DNA of 21,616 bases from Priapulus caudatus (lineage: Eukaryota > Priapulida > Priapulimorpha > Priapulimorphida > Priapulidae): assembly GCF_000485595.1 (NCBI RefSeq), contig NW_014577191.1, positions 177,731 through 199,346 on the forward strand, in the 5' to 3' direction. Shown here one piece after another: positions 10,906 through 18,536 of this stretch (the stretch's first letter is position 1; each line of letters begins with the position of its first letter). The notes beneath the pieces are model-generated. The model worked only from the letters and a program-made list of their open reading frames with translations, was not told where the DNA came from and searched no databases. The position numbers and the translations under genes are program-made.

Positions 10906-10991
10906 CAAAAACCGAGATTTGCATCCCGCTAATTCCCGCCAGTGCGAACTCACACTGGCGGGAATTAGCGGGATGCAAATCTCGGTTTTTG
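10906..10991. repeat. Perfect inverted repeat, 39-bp arms, 8-bp spacer
   Basis: Arms 10,906-10,944 and 10,953-10,991 are exact reverse complements, separated by CGAACTCA. The arms read CAAAAACCGAGATTTGCATC onward and are built from the same words as the surrounding GTTCACAC-type element. Absence of any mismatch suggests recent formation or homogenisation. The single strand would form a strong hairpin. Confidence 0.95.
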
Positions 10992-11345
10992 TTCAGGCCG
11001 ATTTATTTCTTTTACTTGATTACTCAATTACTTGATTACTTTATTTGATTTACTCAATATTTCGTTCAGGCCGAGTGAGTTTGCGCAATACTGGGGCGCC
11101 CAATTAAAACTGTCAAGTTTATTCCCAGCTTAAGTTCCGGCCGGAACTTTTTTCAAGTTCCGGCTGGTTCTGGTTCCGGCCGGAACTTAAAAAGTTGGAT
11201 CCGGTGCACCCCTACTAAAAGACCGAAAACGTTACTTTTACACACAGTTTATACAGCGCTGCGTTCGCAACGTTACTTGTTTATCCCGAATGACCTTTGA
11301 CATTTCCCATGATTCGTTGCGGGCGCGAGATACCGAACTCGCTTA

Positions 11346-11383
11346 TTGCACCTATTATATTGCACCTATTATTGCACCTAAAT
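11346..11383 (+). repeat. Short TTGCACCTATTA tandem repeat
   Basis: Three consecutive copies of ATTGCACCTATTA-type sequence at about 13-15-bp spacing lie just after the hAT-like element. It is a simple local expansion. Confidence 0.8.
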
Positions 11384-11405
11384 ATTTATATGCTCTGATT
11401 GCACG

Positions 11406-11490
11406 TTAAAGCCCGGCGCACACGTGAGTAATTTTTACTCAAGTAAAATGATGCATGCGTCAAAATTACTCACGTGTGCGCCGGGCTTAA
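11406..11490. mobile_element. Tiny TTAA-flanked hairpin MITE
   Basis: Perfect 27-bp inverted arms (11,409-11,435 and 11,462-11,488) begin AAGCCCGGCGCACACGTGAG and enclose a 26-bp loop region. TTAA stands at 11,406-11,409 and 11,487-11,490, overlapping the arm ends. A second, overlapping stem TTTTACT-CA-AGTAAAA lies next to the left arm. Only about 77 bp lies between the TTAA sites, near the lower size limit for such elements. Transposase type is unknown; TTAA suggests piggyBac-like mobilisation. Confidence 0.75.
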
Positions 11491-11535
11491 TGTGTTATCG
11501 CTAGAATAAGCAGCTGCATGGGCACTAGATCTGAT

Positions 11536-11841
11536 TGTGGAAGTGTCCGATATACCTTTGAATCAGTACATATATGGGACGTAGAAGAGGGATCGCGGGT
11601 CAAACACGAGATAAAAGAACCGAGTGTGACGATACGGAAAGAACGGGGACGAGACAAGATGGTCACCTAAGCTGTCGTATATAATATGTATGTATATATT
11701 TGTACGTGTTCGAGGTTACTAATAAAGTTCTAGTTCAACATGGCATCTGCGACGCTGTACATCTCTATTCTGACGAGTCTGCTACCTTGCTACACCTTTA
11801 CAAGATGATTCCCGAGGTTTCACCCGCTTCGCACTACAACA
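11536..11841 (+). mobile_element. LTR-like block, plus strand
   Basis: The proposed block starts TGTGGAAGTG and ends CTACAACA. It contains a TATA-like TATATAA at 11,678 and a polyadenylation signal AATAAA at 11,721. It is followed directly by ATTGGTGGAGGATCATGG (from 11,842), which has the form of a tRNA primer-binding site next to a 5' LTR. The downstream sequence soon loses any retroelement character and no gag or pol frame is visible, so this is at best a truncated 5' end. The start is uncertain because no second LTR is in the window. The 63-codon frame at 11,700-11,891 is judged non-coding. Confidence 0.45.
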
Positions 11842-11859
11842 ATTGGTGGAGGATCATGG

Positions 11860-12639
11860 TCGTTCTGCATTCGCTACCTCTCGCATGCTAATCCCCCAGC
11901 GAAAGAAGACGAAGATGAGAAGGACAGGAATTCGCAACCTCTGCCAGTCGGCAAAAGACTACCCGAGCACTAGAAAACTAGAGTCGATGTACTAGAGTAA
12001 ATAACAGTTACGTGCCAAGATTATTTGAGTCTGTTATATTTAGATAAAATATCACATATTATATATTACAGCGCGAATAACATGCGCTGCATGCCCGCCA
12101 TAATTTAAGTTACCGCGCATAAATTATAATGGGGGTGATATTTAACTGTACTGTATGTCCTTGCTAGCTCATCTTCCCATCATGTCCCCCCTCTCTCTGC
12201 AGTTCAGCCTGGGCAGAACCGGTCTCTGTTAGTTCCCACAGAGGGACGAAATTTTTCGATCTAAGTGAGTCTGGGAAATACTTTTTTGTAGAGTTTTGAG
12301 AAATAAACCACATTTACGATGAGCATATAAGGCTGAAGAGATAATTTTGTTCTATTTTATAATGCACTTAGTTTAGGCCAATTAAATTTATTACGCATAT
12401 TATTACCCTGCCTGCGCCCCTTAACATTTATTAAGCATATTATTAAGTCTAGAGTTATGATGGATGCTAATAGTATCAAAACTTTCAAACTAATGCTCTC
12501 AGGTATCGCCATTAAATATAATTGAAATACAAAATTGAAACCTTAATTAAACATTTAAATGTAAAATCTTTTACCGAATATCGATTAATTGCAACTTTTT
12601 CCGTTGACATTTATATTGTACTGGAAAAGGTTGTTGTTC
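11860..12639. other. No recognisable gene
   Basis: AT-rich sequence after the LTR-like block. It includes a bulged inverted repeat at about 12,099-12,131 (CCATAATTTA pairing with TAAATTATAATGG). A roughly 21-bp direct repeat, TTTATTAMGCATATTATTA, occurs at 12,387 and 12,427, exactly 40 bp apart. No protein-like open frame. Confidence 0.5.
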
Positions 12640-12875
12640 TCTCCGAATTGGAAAAGAAAGCCAATGTGAAAGGGAGAAGCGGGAACGAGAAACAAGGAAA
12701 GAGAGCGAACGAGGAAGAGCGGAGCATAGGGAAAATGTTGAAAATCTGTGAAAGATTAACTTTTGTGAGAGAGGGCTCGAGAGACAGGTGAATAAAAGGG
12801 AGAGAACCAGAGAGCGAGAGAGAAAGATATATATAGAGAGAGAGAGCTCGCAAACGAAAGAAAAAGAGAGGAGAC
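12640..12875 (+). repeat. Polypurine, GAGA-rich tract
   Basis: The plus strand is strongly purine-biased, passing from GAAAGAAAGC-type words into GAGAGAGAGA near 12,805-12,850. The frames on both strands through it (89 and 96 codons) are composition-driven. It may form triplex structures or bind GAGA-type factors; this is inference. Confidence 0.8.
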
Positions 12876-13437
12876 ATCAAACGCTTACGGCTTCTCTCCA
12901 TACACGTTGTAAAACGATGTCACATAGCGCAGGATAAATACAAATGAATAGATGAATACGAGAATAGATGAACAGAGTGCAGGCAACGCACAAAGCGCAC
13001 CTGGCTCAGTGCGTAATGCATCCCCGGTCGTCAGCGATGCGAGCTCGCATCATTGTCACGTAGATCGCCAGTTGCGACGCGCCTACGGAAGCTTCAAAGC
13101 GCGCCACCTGTCGCTGAGCCCGTCAACGACATAAGCGCCATCAGCCAAGCCCGCAGAAGACCCTGCGTCGCCCCGCTTAACTCGGCCGCCTGTGTTCGTA
13201 GATGATGATCAGAGGCGATTGTCCGCACCTTGATATTACGCCTCACCTCTCTGATGTGAGAGGATAGCGGCGGCTGTCACATTAAACCCGCACGATCTGT
13301 GCCGTGTGGTGAGTGGCGGGTGCCGCGTGTCTATAGCGAGCGAGGCTAGGCGGCGATATGCGTAGATGTATATAGCATTGATGCTAATCGTTACTAATCC
13401 CCTATGCACTACTCTGTGTGTGTTAGGTGGTGCGCGG
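12876..13437. other. No recognisable gene
   Basis: Unique, moderately GC-rich sequence. A short hairpin CCTCTC-TGATGT-GAGAGG lies at 13,245-13,262. No open frame above 60 codons and nothing recognised. Confidence 0.5.
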
Positions 13438-13560
13438 CTGCGTGCTATGTATAGGATTACCGCTTGATGTGGAGCGTGATATGAGGAGATTCGACTATTA
13501 TATCTGTAATCATATTTTCAAAGACTCTCTCATCTCTCACTCTCTCTCTCTCTCTCTCCC
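13438..13560 (+). repeat. 120-bp repeat with (CT)n tail, copy 1
   Basis: Starts CTGCGTGCTATG, includes CGCTTGATGTGGAGCGTGAT, and runs into TCTCTCTC. The second copy begins 320 bp downstream with four substitutions in about 105 bp before the microsatellite tail. Shared edges and a simple-sequence tail would fit a short interspersed element. No Pol III promoter boxes could be identified. Confidence 0.85.
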
Positions 13561-13757
13561 TCTCTCTCTCTCACTGCCACCCCTCCTCCCATATATCTCT
13601 CTCCTTCTTCTCTAAGCATTGCCTTCCTAATGCCTGATGGCCGGCTTAACTGCTTGCCAGCGAGTCCCGCATGTACGCATTATTTCCACGAAAGAGGAAG
13701 CCGACGAGGCTACCTGTTACGACTCGAGTCCGACCGACCCACGGACGTATGTCGTAT

Positions 13758-13879
13758 CTGCGTGCTATGTATAGGATTACCGCTTGATGTGGAGCGTGAT
13801 ATGAGGAGATTCGACTTTTATATCCGTAATCATATTTTCAAAGACTCTCTTATCTCTCACTTTCTCTCTCTCTCTCTAA
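13758..13879 (+). repeat. 120-bp repeat with (CT)n tail, copy 2
   Basis: Direct repeat of 13,438-13,560 in the same orientation with a shorter CT tail. It stops immediately before the start of the minus-strand LTR-like block. The intervening 13,561-13,757 sequence is not duplicated. Confidence 0.85.
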
Positions 13880-13883
13880 AAGT

Positions 13884-14337
13884 TGTTGATCTCCGCTCCG
13901 GCATCGTAGCAGCGTCGAGTTAGCAAAAGGTAGCAGATTGTACAAAGGGTAAAGACGACGTAGTCGCAGAATTCGTTCTTGAAGACTGACTTTATTAGTA
14001 AAACACAATACAAATATTGTACACTACGGCGACCTAGGCACCCAAGCCTAGGCCCCGTGTCTCGTCTTCGTTTATCTCCACTACATCGTCTCTCGTCTCT
14101 TCCTCTGAGTAATAACTTTTTTAATCTTTCGTCCGTGCCTATTTATACGTTTCCGAAAACCGCCCGGCGACATTTGAATCCGACGGTTTTTCGTCATTAT
14201 CGGCCGGACCTTGGCTCGTAGGTGTGGCGCGTCGCGTCACTCATCCCCGGCGCAAGGTGTGACGTGCCAAGCGTCGCATCCTGTCGCCACCGTTTGCTGA
14301 ATACAATACTTATAAGAGGTCACGCCTGTAGGGTACA
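13884..14337 (-). mobile_element. LTR-like block, minus strand, with TATA box and poly(A) signal
   Basis: Read on the minus strand, the block starts TGTACCCTACAGG and ends GGAGATCAACA. It has a TATA box TATAAATA at 14,147-14,140 and AATAAA at 13,996-13,991, about 145 bp downstream. These are in the order U3-R-U5 expected of an LTR. It shares scattered words with the plus-strand block at 11.5 kb in the same order: ACTAATAAAGT, TCTGCGAC, TCTGCTACCTT and a terminal CAACA. No primer-binding site follows and no target duplication was found, so solo LTR versus fragment is undecided. Confidence 0.45.
14140..14147 (-). promoter_or_regulatory. TATA box of the minus-strand LTR-like block
   Basis: TATAAATA on the minus strand is followed by GGCACGGACG. 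Transcription would run towards lower coordinates, through the AATAAA at 13,996-13,991. Confidence 0.45.
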
Positions 14338-15385
14338 CACGCATCTCCATCCTTCTCATATTCTCTCCTAATTAAATGTGTAATTTCAACGATCTAGAGT
14401 CATCTTTTTGGAAGACGCTGCGGAGATACATTCACTGACACGGGGAAATCAAACTACTATACTGCGCATCCGCTCTATACTTTACACGTATAATATCTAC
14501 AAAATATTGGTTCGACTGGCAGTCAAGCGGCGTGCTCGTATAAGCGAAGCCGACTGCCTGCTACTCCGCTTCATAGAAGCATTGTGCGGTTTGGGTGCAT
14601 GCAGCCACAGCCACAATTATATGGCAATACGAGAATCGCTTTGACAAATTTACTAAACCTGTCATCTCTTCTATCTTTGATCATCTCATCCGGACTGCAC
14701 ATTTTCATTGTGTGCGTGCGTGTATGAGGGAAGAATTCGCAGGAGAAATTGATGAGAGCGAGGCACAGTATATGAACATCTAGCCCCTAACCAGTAGAGA
14801 ATAGCAATGTCGGCACTACCGCAGGGAGTGATATTTCAACTAATCTAGCCTGTGACGTAACGCAAAGCATGCGTTTGAATTATTTTTTTGCTCTGCAGTA
14901 ATCACTTTATTGCATGGCGGCATGGCTGGACAGTGAGTGTATGTTGTACAACCTGGCTTGTGACGAAAGAATCTGCTGCAGTCAATTTTTTTCTCTCTCG
15001 TCGCCTGTCACCTGATTATGAGACATATAGACATACAGACGACGTCTATACTTTTATGCGATAAGTGGTTTCACTCGGAAAGCTGCGCATTACGAAAAGC
15101 CTGAACATGAGAATCGGCTTGGGATTTGAGATCCAACTGGCGGTAAGATTTTCAACTAAGCCCCGCTCCTCACACATGAAGTATCAGCACCAGCTAACTA
15201 TACGCATGTAACATTGGTTTAGAAGGTTTTTTTTATCGGAGGCCAATGATCAAAAGTTACACCGGATAGCAATCATTATCTTTTCCCGACTGATGTCGGT
15301 GGAACAGATCTAAGCAAACGCTGATTCTAAAATATGACGTAACTGTGAAACCAGAGCGCGAGTTGCTACACAAGCGTTGCTATAT
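14338..15385. other. No recognisable gene
   Basis: Unique DNA of average composition. The frames at 14,408-14,644 (78 codons) and 14,595-14,783 (62 codons) are not recognised. No repeats or RNA genes seen. Confidence 0.45.
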
Positions 15386-15545
15386 GGCCCAGTCACACAT
15401 ACACGACGCACGGCCAAATTAGAAAAATTAGCAATTTTGGCCAGTGTGTTGTCTTTCGCTGGGTGTGCGTCAGCATTCGTTACTCGTTCGTCGAGCGCGC
15501 TGGACCAACGCTATGCATTCGTTGTTATTCGCTGTGTGCGTCGGG

Positions 15546-15567
15546 ATTTTTGTGCATGCACAAAAAT
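15546..15567. repeat. Perfect 22-bp palindrome
   Basis: ATTTTTGTGCA is followed immediately by its exact reverse complement, with no spacer. It lies in the 5' subterminal part of the Harbinger-type remnant and could be a transposase or host factor site. Confidence 0.85.
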
Positions 15568-15696
15568 GTGCGCGGAGCTCTACGAATGAATGTACACGCC
15601 AGAAGGACGCCAGACACGCGCAGAGCGCGCTGGACCAACGCCAGACATAAGCGGAGCACACGCTGGGTATTCGTTGTATTTCGTCGGCTGAGGTGT

Positions 15697-15850
15697 AGCG
15701 AATACCTAGCGCACACCTAGCGCACACCTAGCGTGCTTCTAACGCATGTCCAGCGAACATGCAGCGAATATGGGCGTGCTGAACGAGTGCTGAACGAGTC
15801 TGTAGCGCGCCCAGCGTTCTTCTAGCGTGTTGCTAGAGTGTACGCAGCGT
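15697..15850 (+). repeat. 11-bp phased AGCG array upstream of the transposase
   Basis: AGCG or a one-base variant starts at 15,697, 15,708, 15,719, 15,730, 15,741, 15,752 and 15,763, all exactly 11 bp apart. It recurs at 15,782, 15,793 and 15,804, and again at 15,813, 15,824, 15,835 and 15,846. The early units are nearly identical (CTAGCGCACAC) and later ones keep only the core. One motif per helical turn puts all sites on one DNA face. The array ends 13 bp before the TATA box. Confidence 0.9.
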
Positions 15851-15862
15851 GTAGCCATGGGG

Positions 15863-15870
15863 TATATAAA
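15863..15870 (+). promoter_or_regulatory. TATA box of the transposase gene
   Basis: TATATAAA lies 101 bp before the proposed ATG. A pyrimidine-rich TCATCATCACTTCTCC about 30 bp downstream is a plausible start region. A short upstream frame (ATG at 15,918, stop TGA at 15,942-15,944) lies in the presumed leader. Confidence 0.55.
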
Positions 15871-15970
15871 CGGGTCCCGCCCCCACCTCCTCATCATCAC
15901 TTCTCCTCCGACCCTCATGGGTAATGACAGAGGTTCCTGCTGATCGTGTCTAGAAGAACCACCTCCGAAG

Positions 15971-16495
15971 ATGGAGGATCCCTACAGGCTGCGAATACAA
16001 TACAAAATCGCGGTTCTCCAACATCAGCAGAACCTCATAGAACTGGCACTTCACCAAGTCCATGTCATCAGGAGAAAGAGAAAGAGAAGAGATCAACGGA
16101 GGTCCTGGGTCCGACCGCGGATCGGTAGGCGACGACAGTTTGGCCTGTATGACCAGCTACTTGTTGAACTCCGTAACGAAGACCAGGCAGCCTTCAAGAA
16201 CTTCATGCGGATGCCCCCCGAGTTGTTCGACGAGCTGCTAACCAGAATGCGTCCGAGGATCACCAAGCAGAATACAACCTACAGAGAGGCCCTCGACCCT
16301 GGCCTGAAGCTTGCCCTCACTCTGCGGCATCTTGCCTCTGGGACCAAGTATTACTCAATGTCATATGGGTGGAGGGTGCCTCACAACACCATATCCCTGA
16401 CCTATTCGTTCGCTGACCTGACCGTTTGCTGGCTGTGCGTTGAATGCGCGGATGCATGCGCGGTGCATGCACGGACCATTCGTTCCGTGCGCTAG
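15971..16495 (+). pseudogene. PIF/Harbinger-type (HARBI1-like) transposase, N-terminal fragment
   Basis: The 174-codon frame starts at an ATG in good context (A at -3, G at +4). Residues 1-45 are basic and helical, with an RRKRKRRDQRR cluster at 34-44 that could act in DNA binding or nuclear import. Residues 46-142 carry the pattern seen N-terminal to the DDE domain of Harbinger transposases and their domesticated HARBI1/ANTL1-like relatives: WVRP, then FGLYDQLLVEL, then D-AAFKNFMRMP-ELFDELL, then LKLALTLRHLASG, then a YGWRVPHNTIS motif. In such proteins this helix-turn-helix-like part precedes a nuclease domain of the DDE_Tnp_4 type. Here similarity stops at about residue 142 (position 16,396). 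The last 32 codons are translated transposon subterminal repeat. With the catalytic residues absent, the product cannot cut DNA, though it could in principle bind it. Family assignment is by recognition, without a search. Confidence 0.8.
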
Positions 16496-16540
16496 CAACA
16501 CGCTGTGCATTCGTTGGATTTTTTACCATGTGTGGTTTCG

Positions 16541-17021
16541 AGGCATGTAGAAACACAAAACAAGGTTCATACCCCAGACATGTGTAAGCGTTGTCACATT
16601 TCTTACCGGAAGAAATAGTATACTTTCGAATGATATCATAACAAACTCGCGAAAATCTACCGGTGCGGTGGCATTTGAGACGAAAATGCACGAAATGTCC
16701 GTTTTTGCCCTGTTTTCATATCAATATATTATTATAAAGGGGAGCGATTTTCATACTATTTAAACGTGTAAGGGTGAGATAACACTCATGCAGAGTAAAT
16801 GTGTTAGTTTGGTTAGCTTTCCTACAAAGGAAATGTGGTAAATCAAAAAGTGAATACGCGGTAAAAACAAGAAAATCCCAGCGCAGGGCGGTAGGTGCAT
16901 TGTTAACACCGGCAGCGTTGAGTCCGTCCATGGGTTGAATGCATAATTTCGCCTCATGCTCTATATTTTCGGGGCCAACGGGCATGGGCAAATCCGATAT
17001 AGCCGAAACGCCTAAACCGAG
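16541..17021. other. No recognisable gene; one unassigned minus-strand frame
   Basis: A 104-codon minus-strand frame (17,030-16,716) contains the stretch PMPVGPENIEHEAKLC and an acceptor-like TTCCTTTGTAG. It looks somewhat protein-like but I do not recognise it. Its start overlaps the 120-bp dispersed repeat, which makes the annotated start unlikely. Confidence 0.3.
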
Positions 17022-17141
17022 TAGCTGCACGCCTCTACGCCATTTAGCTTACAATAGAGGGATAGTAAGAGTCTCATACGTCATACATTATACGTTAATG
17101 ACATAAGACGTATTGCCAAACATTTTGTGGAAGCTATAGCT
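17022..17141 (-). repeat. 120-bp dispersed repeat, copy B
   Basis: Reverse complement of 7,470-7,589 with 8 substitutions and no indels. Flanking sequence is unrelated on both sides. The two copies lie about 9.4 kb apart in opposite orientation. Confidence 0.9.
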
Positions 17142-17516
17142 GTGATTTTAACAACAGCAGCGGCAGTAATCAAGATGCGAATCGGCGCTAGTAAATCCCT
17201 CCTGAATACCTCCTACTCGCAAAAGGTTTCTTTTCGAAGACGGTTCGAAATATAATAAAAATGCGCATCAAGTGCAAAGTACCGGCTTTTAATGCGCCTG
17301 GCTTTCAACCGCGCTCGGGGTAACGGCCTGTCGGCTAGTGGTAGGCTTCTCTTCGGCTGTAAAACAATGCTATAGCCGACGCCTCGCCGCCCGCCTTGGC
17401 GAATTCCGCCCACAGCCCGCGCGCGTACGCATGACTACAATTTCGCGTCCTCAAAGCGCGCAGTCAAGCTGTTACCTATAAACATTGCATGATGTATCGG
17501 GGCCGTGATTTCGCGA

Positions 17517-17520
<4 letters not shown>
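17142..17520. other. No recognisable gene; GC-rich patch
   Basis: The stretch 17,280-17,430 is CpG-rich unique sequence without an open frame of note. Nothing recognised. Confidence 0.4.

Positions 17521-17572
<52 letters not shown>
17521..17572. repeat. (TG)26 microsatellite
   Basis: An uninterrupted TG run of 52 bp. Confidence 0.98.
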
Positions 17573-17574
<2 letters not shown>

Positions 17575-17685
17575 AACGCTAAATACCGAATTTGTTGCTA
17601 CGCGTGAACGCGGCTTATGTATTCAACACATAGCATCCACGCTTAATTAATAGGTCATAGTTTATGTATGCTAATAATTACTACG

Positions 17686-17775
17686 CCCCCTCTCTTTCCT
17701 TTCTCTCTTTCTTTCTCCTTCTCTCTACCGCATCTCTGTCTCCCCTCTCCCTCTCTCTCTAATCCCCTCTCGCTT
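17686..17775 (+). repeat. Polypyrimidine, CT-rich tract
   Basis: CTCTCTTTC-type sequence runs for about 90 bp, almost pure pyrimidine on the plus strand. Potential triplex-forming DNA. Confidence 0.85.
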
Positions 17776-18536
17776 TTTTTACCCGACATCTTCATCTATT
17801 CATTTTCGACTGCGAGCACGTTATTTTCGTTTGTGTATACGTTGTGATTTACATCACGTATGCAAGATGTTTATTGCGCAGAATAAATGCATTGCATTAC
17901 ACGAGCGAATTCAAATTCATAAGCTTTCCATGTGCTTTGTAGTAAGAAGCAAATACGCACTATATACAAAATACGTAAGAAGCAAAGCTATATATATACG
18001 CACTGCGAGAACAATGACTTACTACATGGCACGCGACGGATTACATATATCGCATCTCTCGCCGCTGGTGTGGTCGATGACGTTGGCAACACCAAGTCCC
18101 CGCAATGCCCTTCGACGCTTTCATATCGAATCCGACAAGTTTCGTTTCTGTGAAATCCTCTTTTATTTGGGCAATTTCGAAGCTACGGCTCGCTCCGTCC
18201 TCGCGCGCAATAACCCATAAAAGACGCATTTACACGGGGATGGGCAGACAAAGCAAAAGGGCGCGAAACGGAGCCGGATAATGGCGGGCTGGAGCAGAAG
18301 GCCGAAGTACGCGTGCGGCGCCGTTAACAAGCCGCGCTCACAATCTCGACCAGCGCGCCCCTAATGAAACGCTCCGAGACGCGGCGAGATGTTTACTGCC
18401 CGCCGCGAAGCCGGACCAAAGTAATGAGGAATGAGAGCGAAAGCGAGAGCTTACACGAGTGTGTGCGTGTATTGCGTGCGCGTGCGTGTATGTGCTATGG
18501 CAAGCCAAAGCGGAATTAATTGGAGGGCATACATTT
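17776..18536. other. No assignable gene; longest non-repetitive open frame lies here
   Basis: The plus-strand frame 17,831-18,220 (129 codons) is the longest not caused by a repeat, but it is Cys/Arg/His/Tyr-rich and unrecognised. A 62-codon minus-strand frame (18,229-18,041) overlaps it and contains WVIAREDGASRSFEIAQIK, somewhat more protein-like in composition; also unrecognised. Neither has supporting splice or promoter signals that I can defend. The 18,240-18,440 stretch is CpG-rich. Confidence 0.3.

Larger units (their letters stand above)
9498..10999. mobile_element. Unclassified element with GTTCACAC motifs, inside the hAT-like element
   Basis: Both flanks of this interval carry related sequence: GTTCACAC at 9503, 9566, 10,758 and 10,867, with a variant at the palindrome centre near 10,947. 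These are mixed with ATCGCGAT, GCTAAT and AAATCTCG words. The left edge reads GGCGTGTTCACAC and the right edge, reverse-complemented, reads GGCCTGAACAAAAACC, suggesting a shared GGCNTG terminus. I could not find a convincing target duplication, so the boundaries are approximate and the class is unknown. Confidence 0.4.
8876..11214. mobile_element. hAT-like DNA transposon, non-autonomous, host of nested insertions
   Basis: The left end TAGGGGTGCACCGGA (8876-8890) is matched in inverted orientation by the right end TCCGGTGCACCCCTA (11,200-11,214). Both subterminal regions (about 8890-8985 and 11,136-11,205) carry repeated palindromic TTCCGGCCGGAA or GGATCCGGCC motifs in mirrored order. Imperfect 8-bp flanks (CTAAAAAG on the left, CTAAAAGA on the right) could be an aged target duplication. 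TIRs of the form YAGGGGTGCACC with 8-bp duplications are typical of hAT elements. No transposase domain could be recognised inside. The length of about 2.3 kb is largely later insertions. Class is inferred from the ends alone. Confidence 0.7.
15386..16540 (+). mobile_element. Internally deleted PIF/Harbinger-type transposon remnant
   Basis: The segment holds, in order: a possible 5' end GGCCCAGTCACACAT preceded by TAT; an imperfect hairpin GGCCAAATT / AATTTTGGCC (15,412-15,442); a 19-bp direct repeat GAGCGCGCTGGACCAACGC at 15,493 and 15,623; a perfect 22-bp palindrome (15,546-15,567); an 11-bp phased AGCG array; a TATA box; the 5' part of a transposase gene; and then ATTCGTT / GCGCGG / GCATGC-rich sequence resembling the 5' subterminal part. 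The matching 3' terminal inverted repeat could not be found. The right boundary is therefore a guess from loss of the subterminal word composition. Confidence 0.55.

Noticed and set aside
15946-16128. 60-codon frame overlapping the transposase start
   Set aside because: It is in another frame, lacks an ATG in good context, and is a shadow of the Harbinger-type gene.
16397-16540. 3' terminal inverted repeat of the Harbinger-type element
   Set aside because: Only a short CACACAT match to the left end was seen, too little to call a terminus or target duplication.
16716-17030. 104-codon minus-strand frame with PMPVGPENIEHEAKLC
   Set aside because: Somewhat protein-like but unrecognised, and the start falls inside a dispersed repeat.
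17831-18220. 129-codon plus-strand frame, longest outside repeats
   Set aside because: Not similar to any family I know, composition is not protein-like, and it overlaps an open frame on the other strand. Kept only as a note in the region entry.
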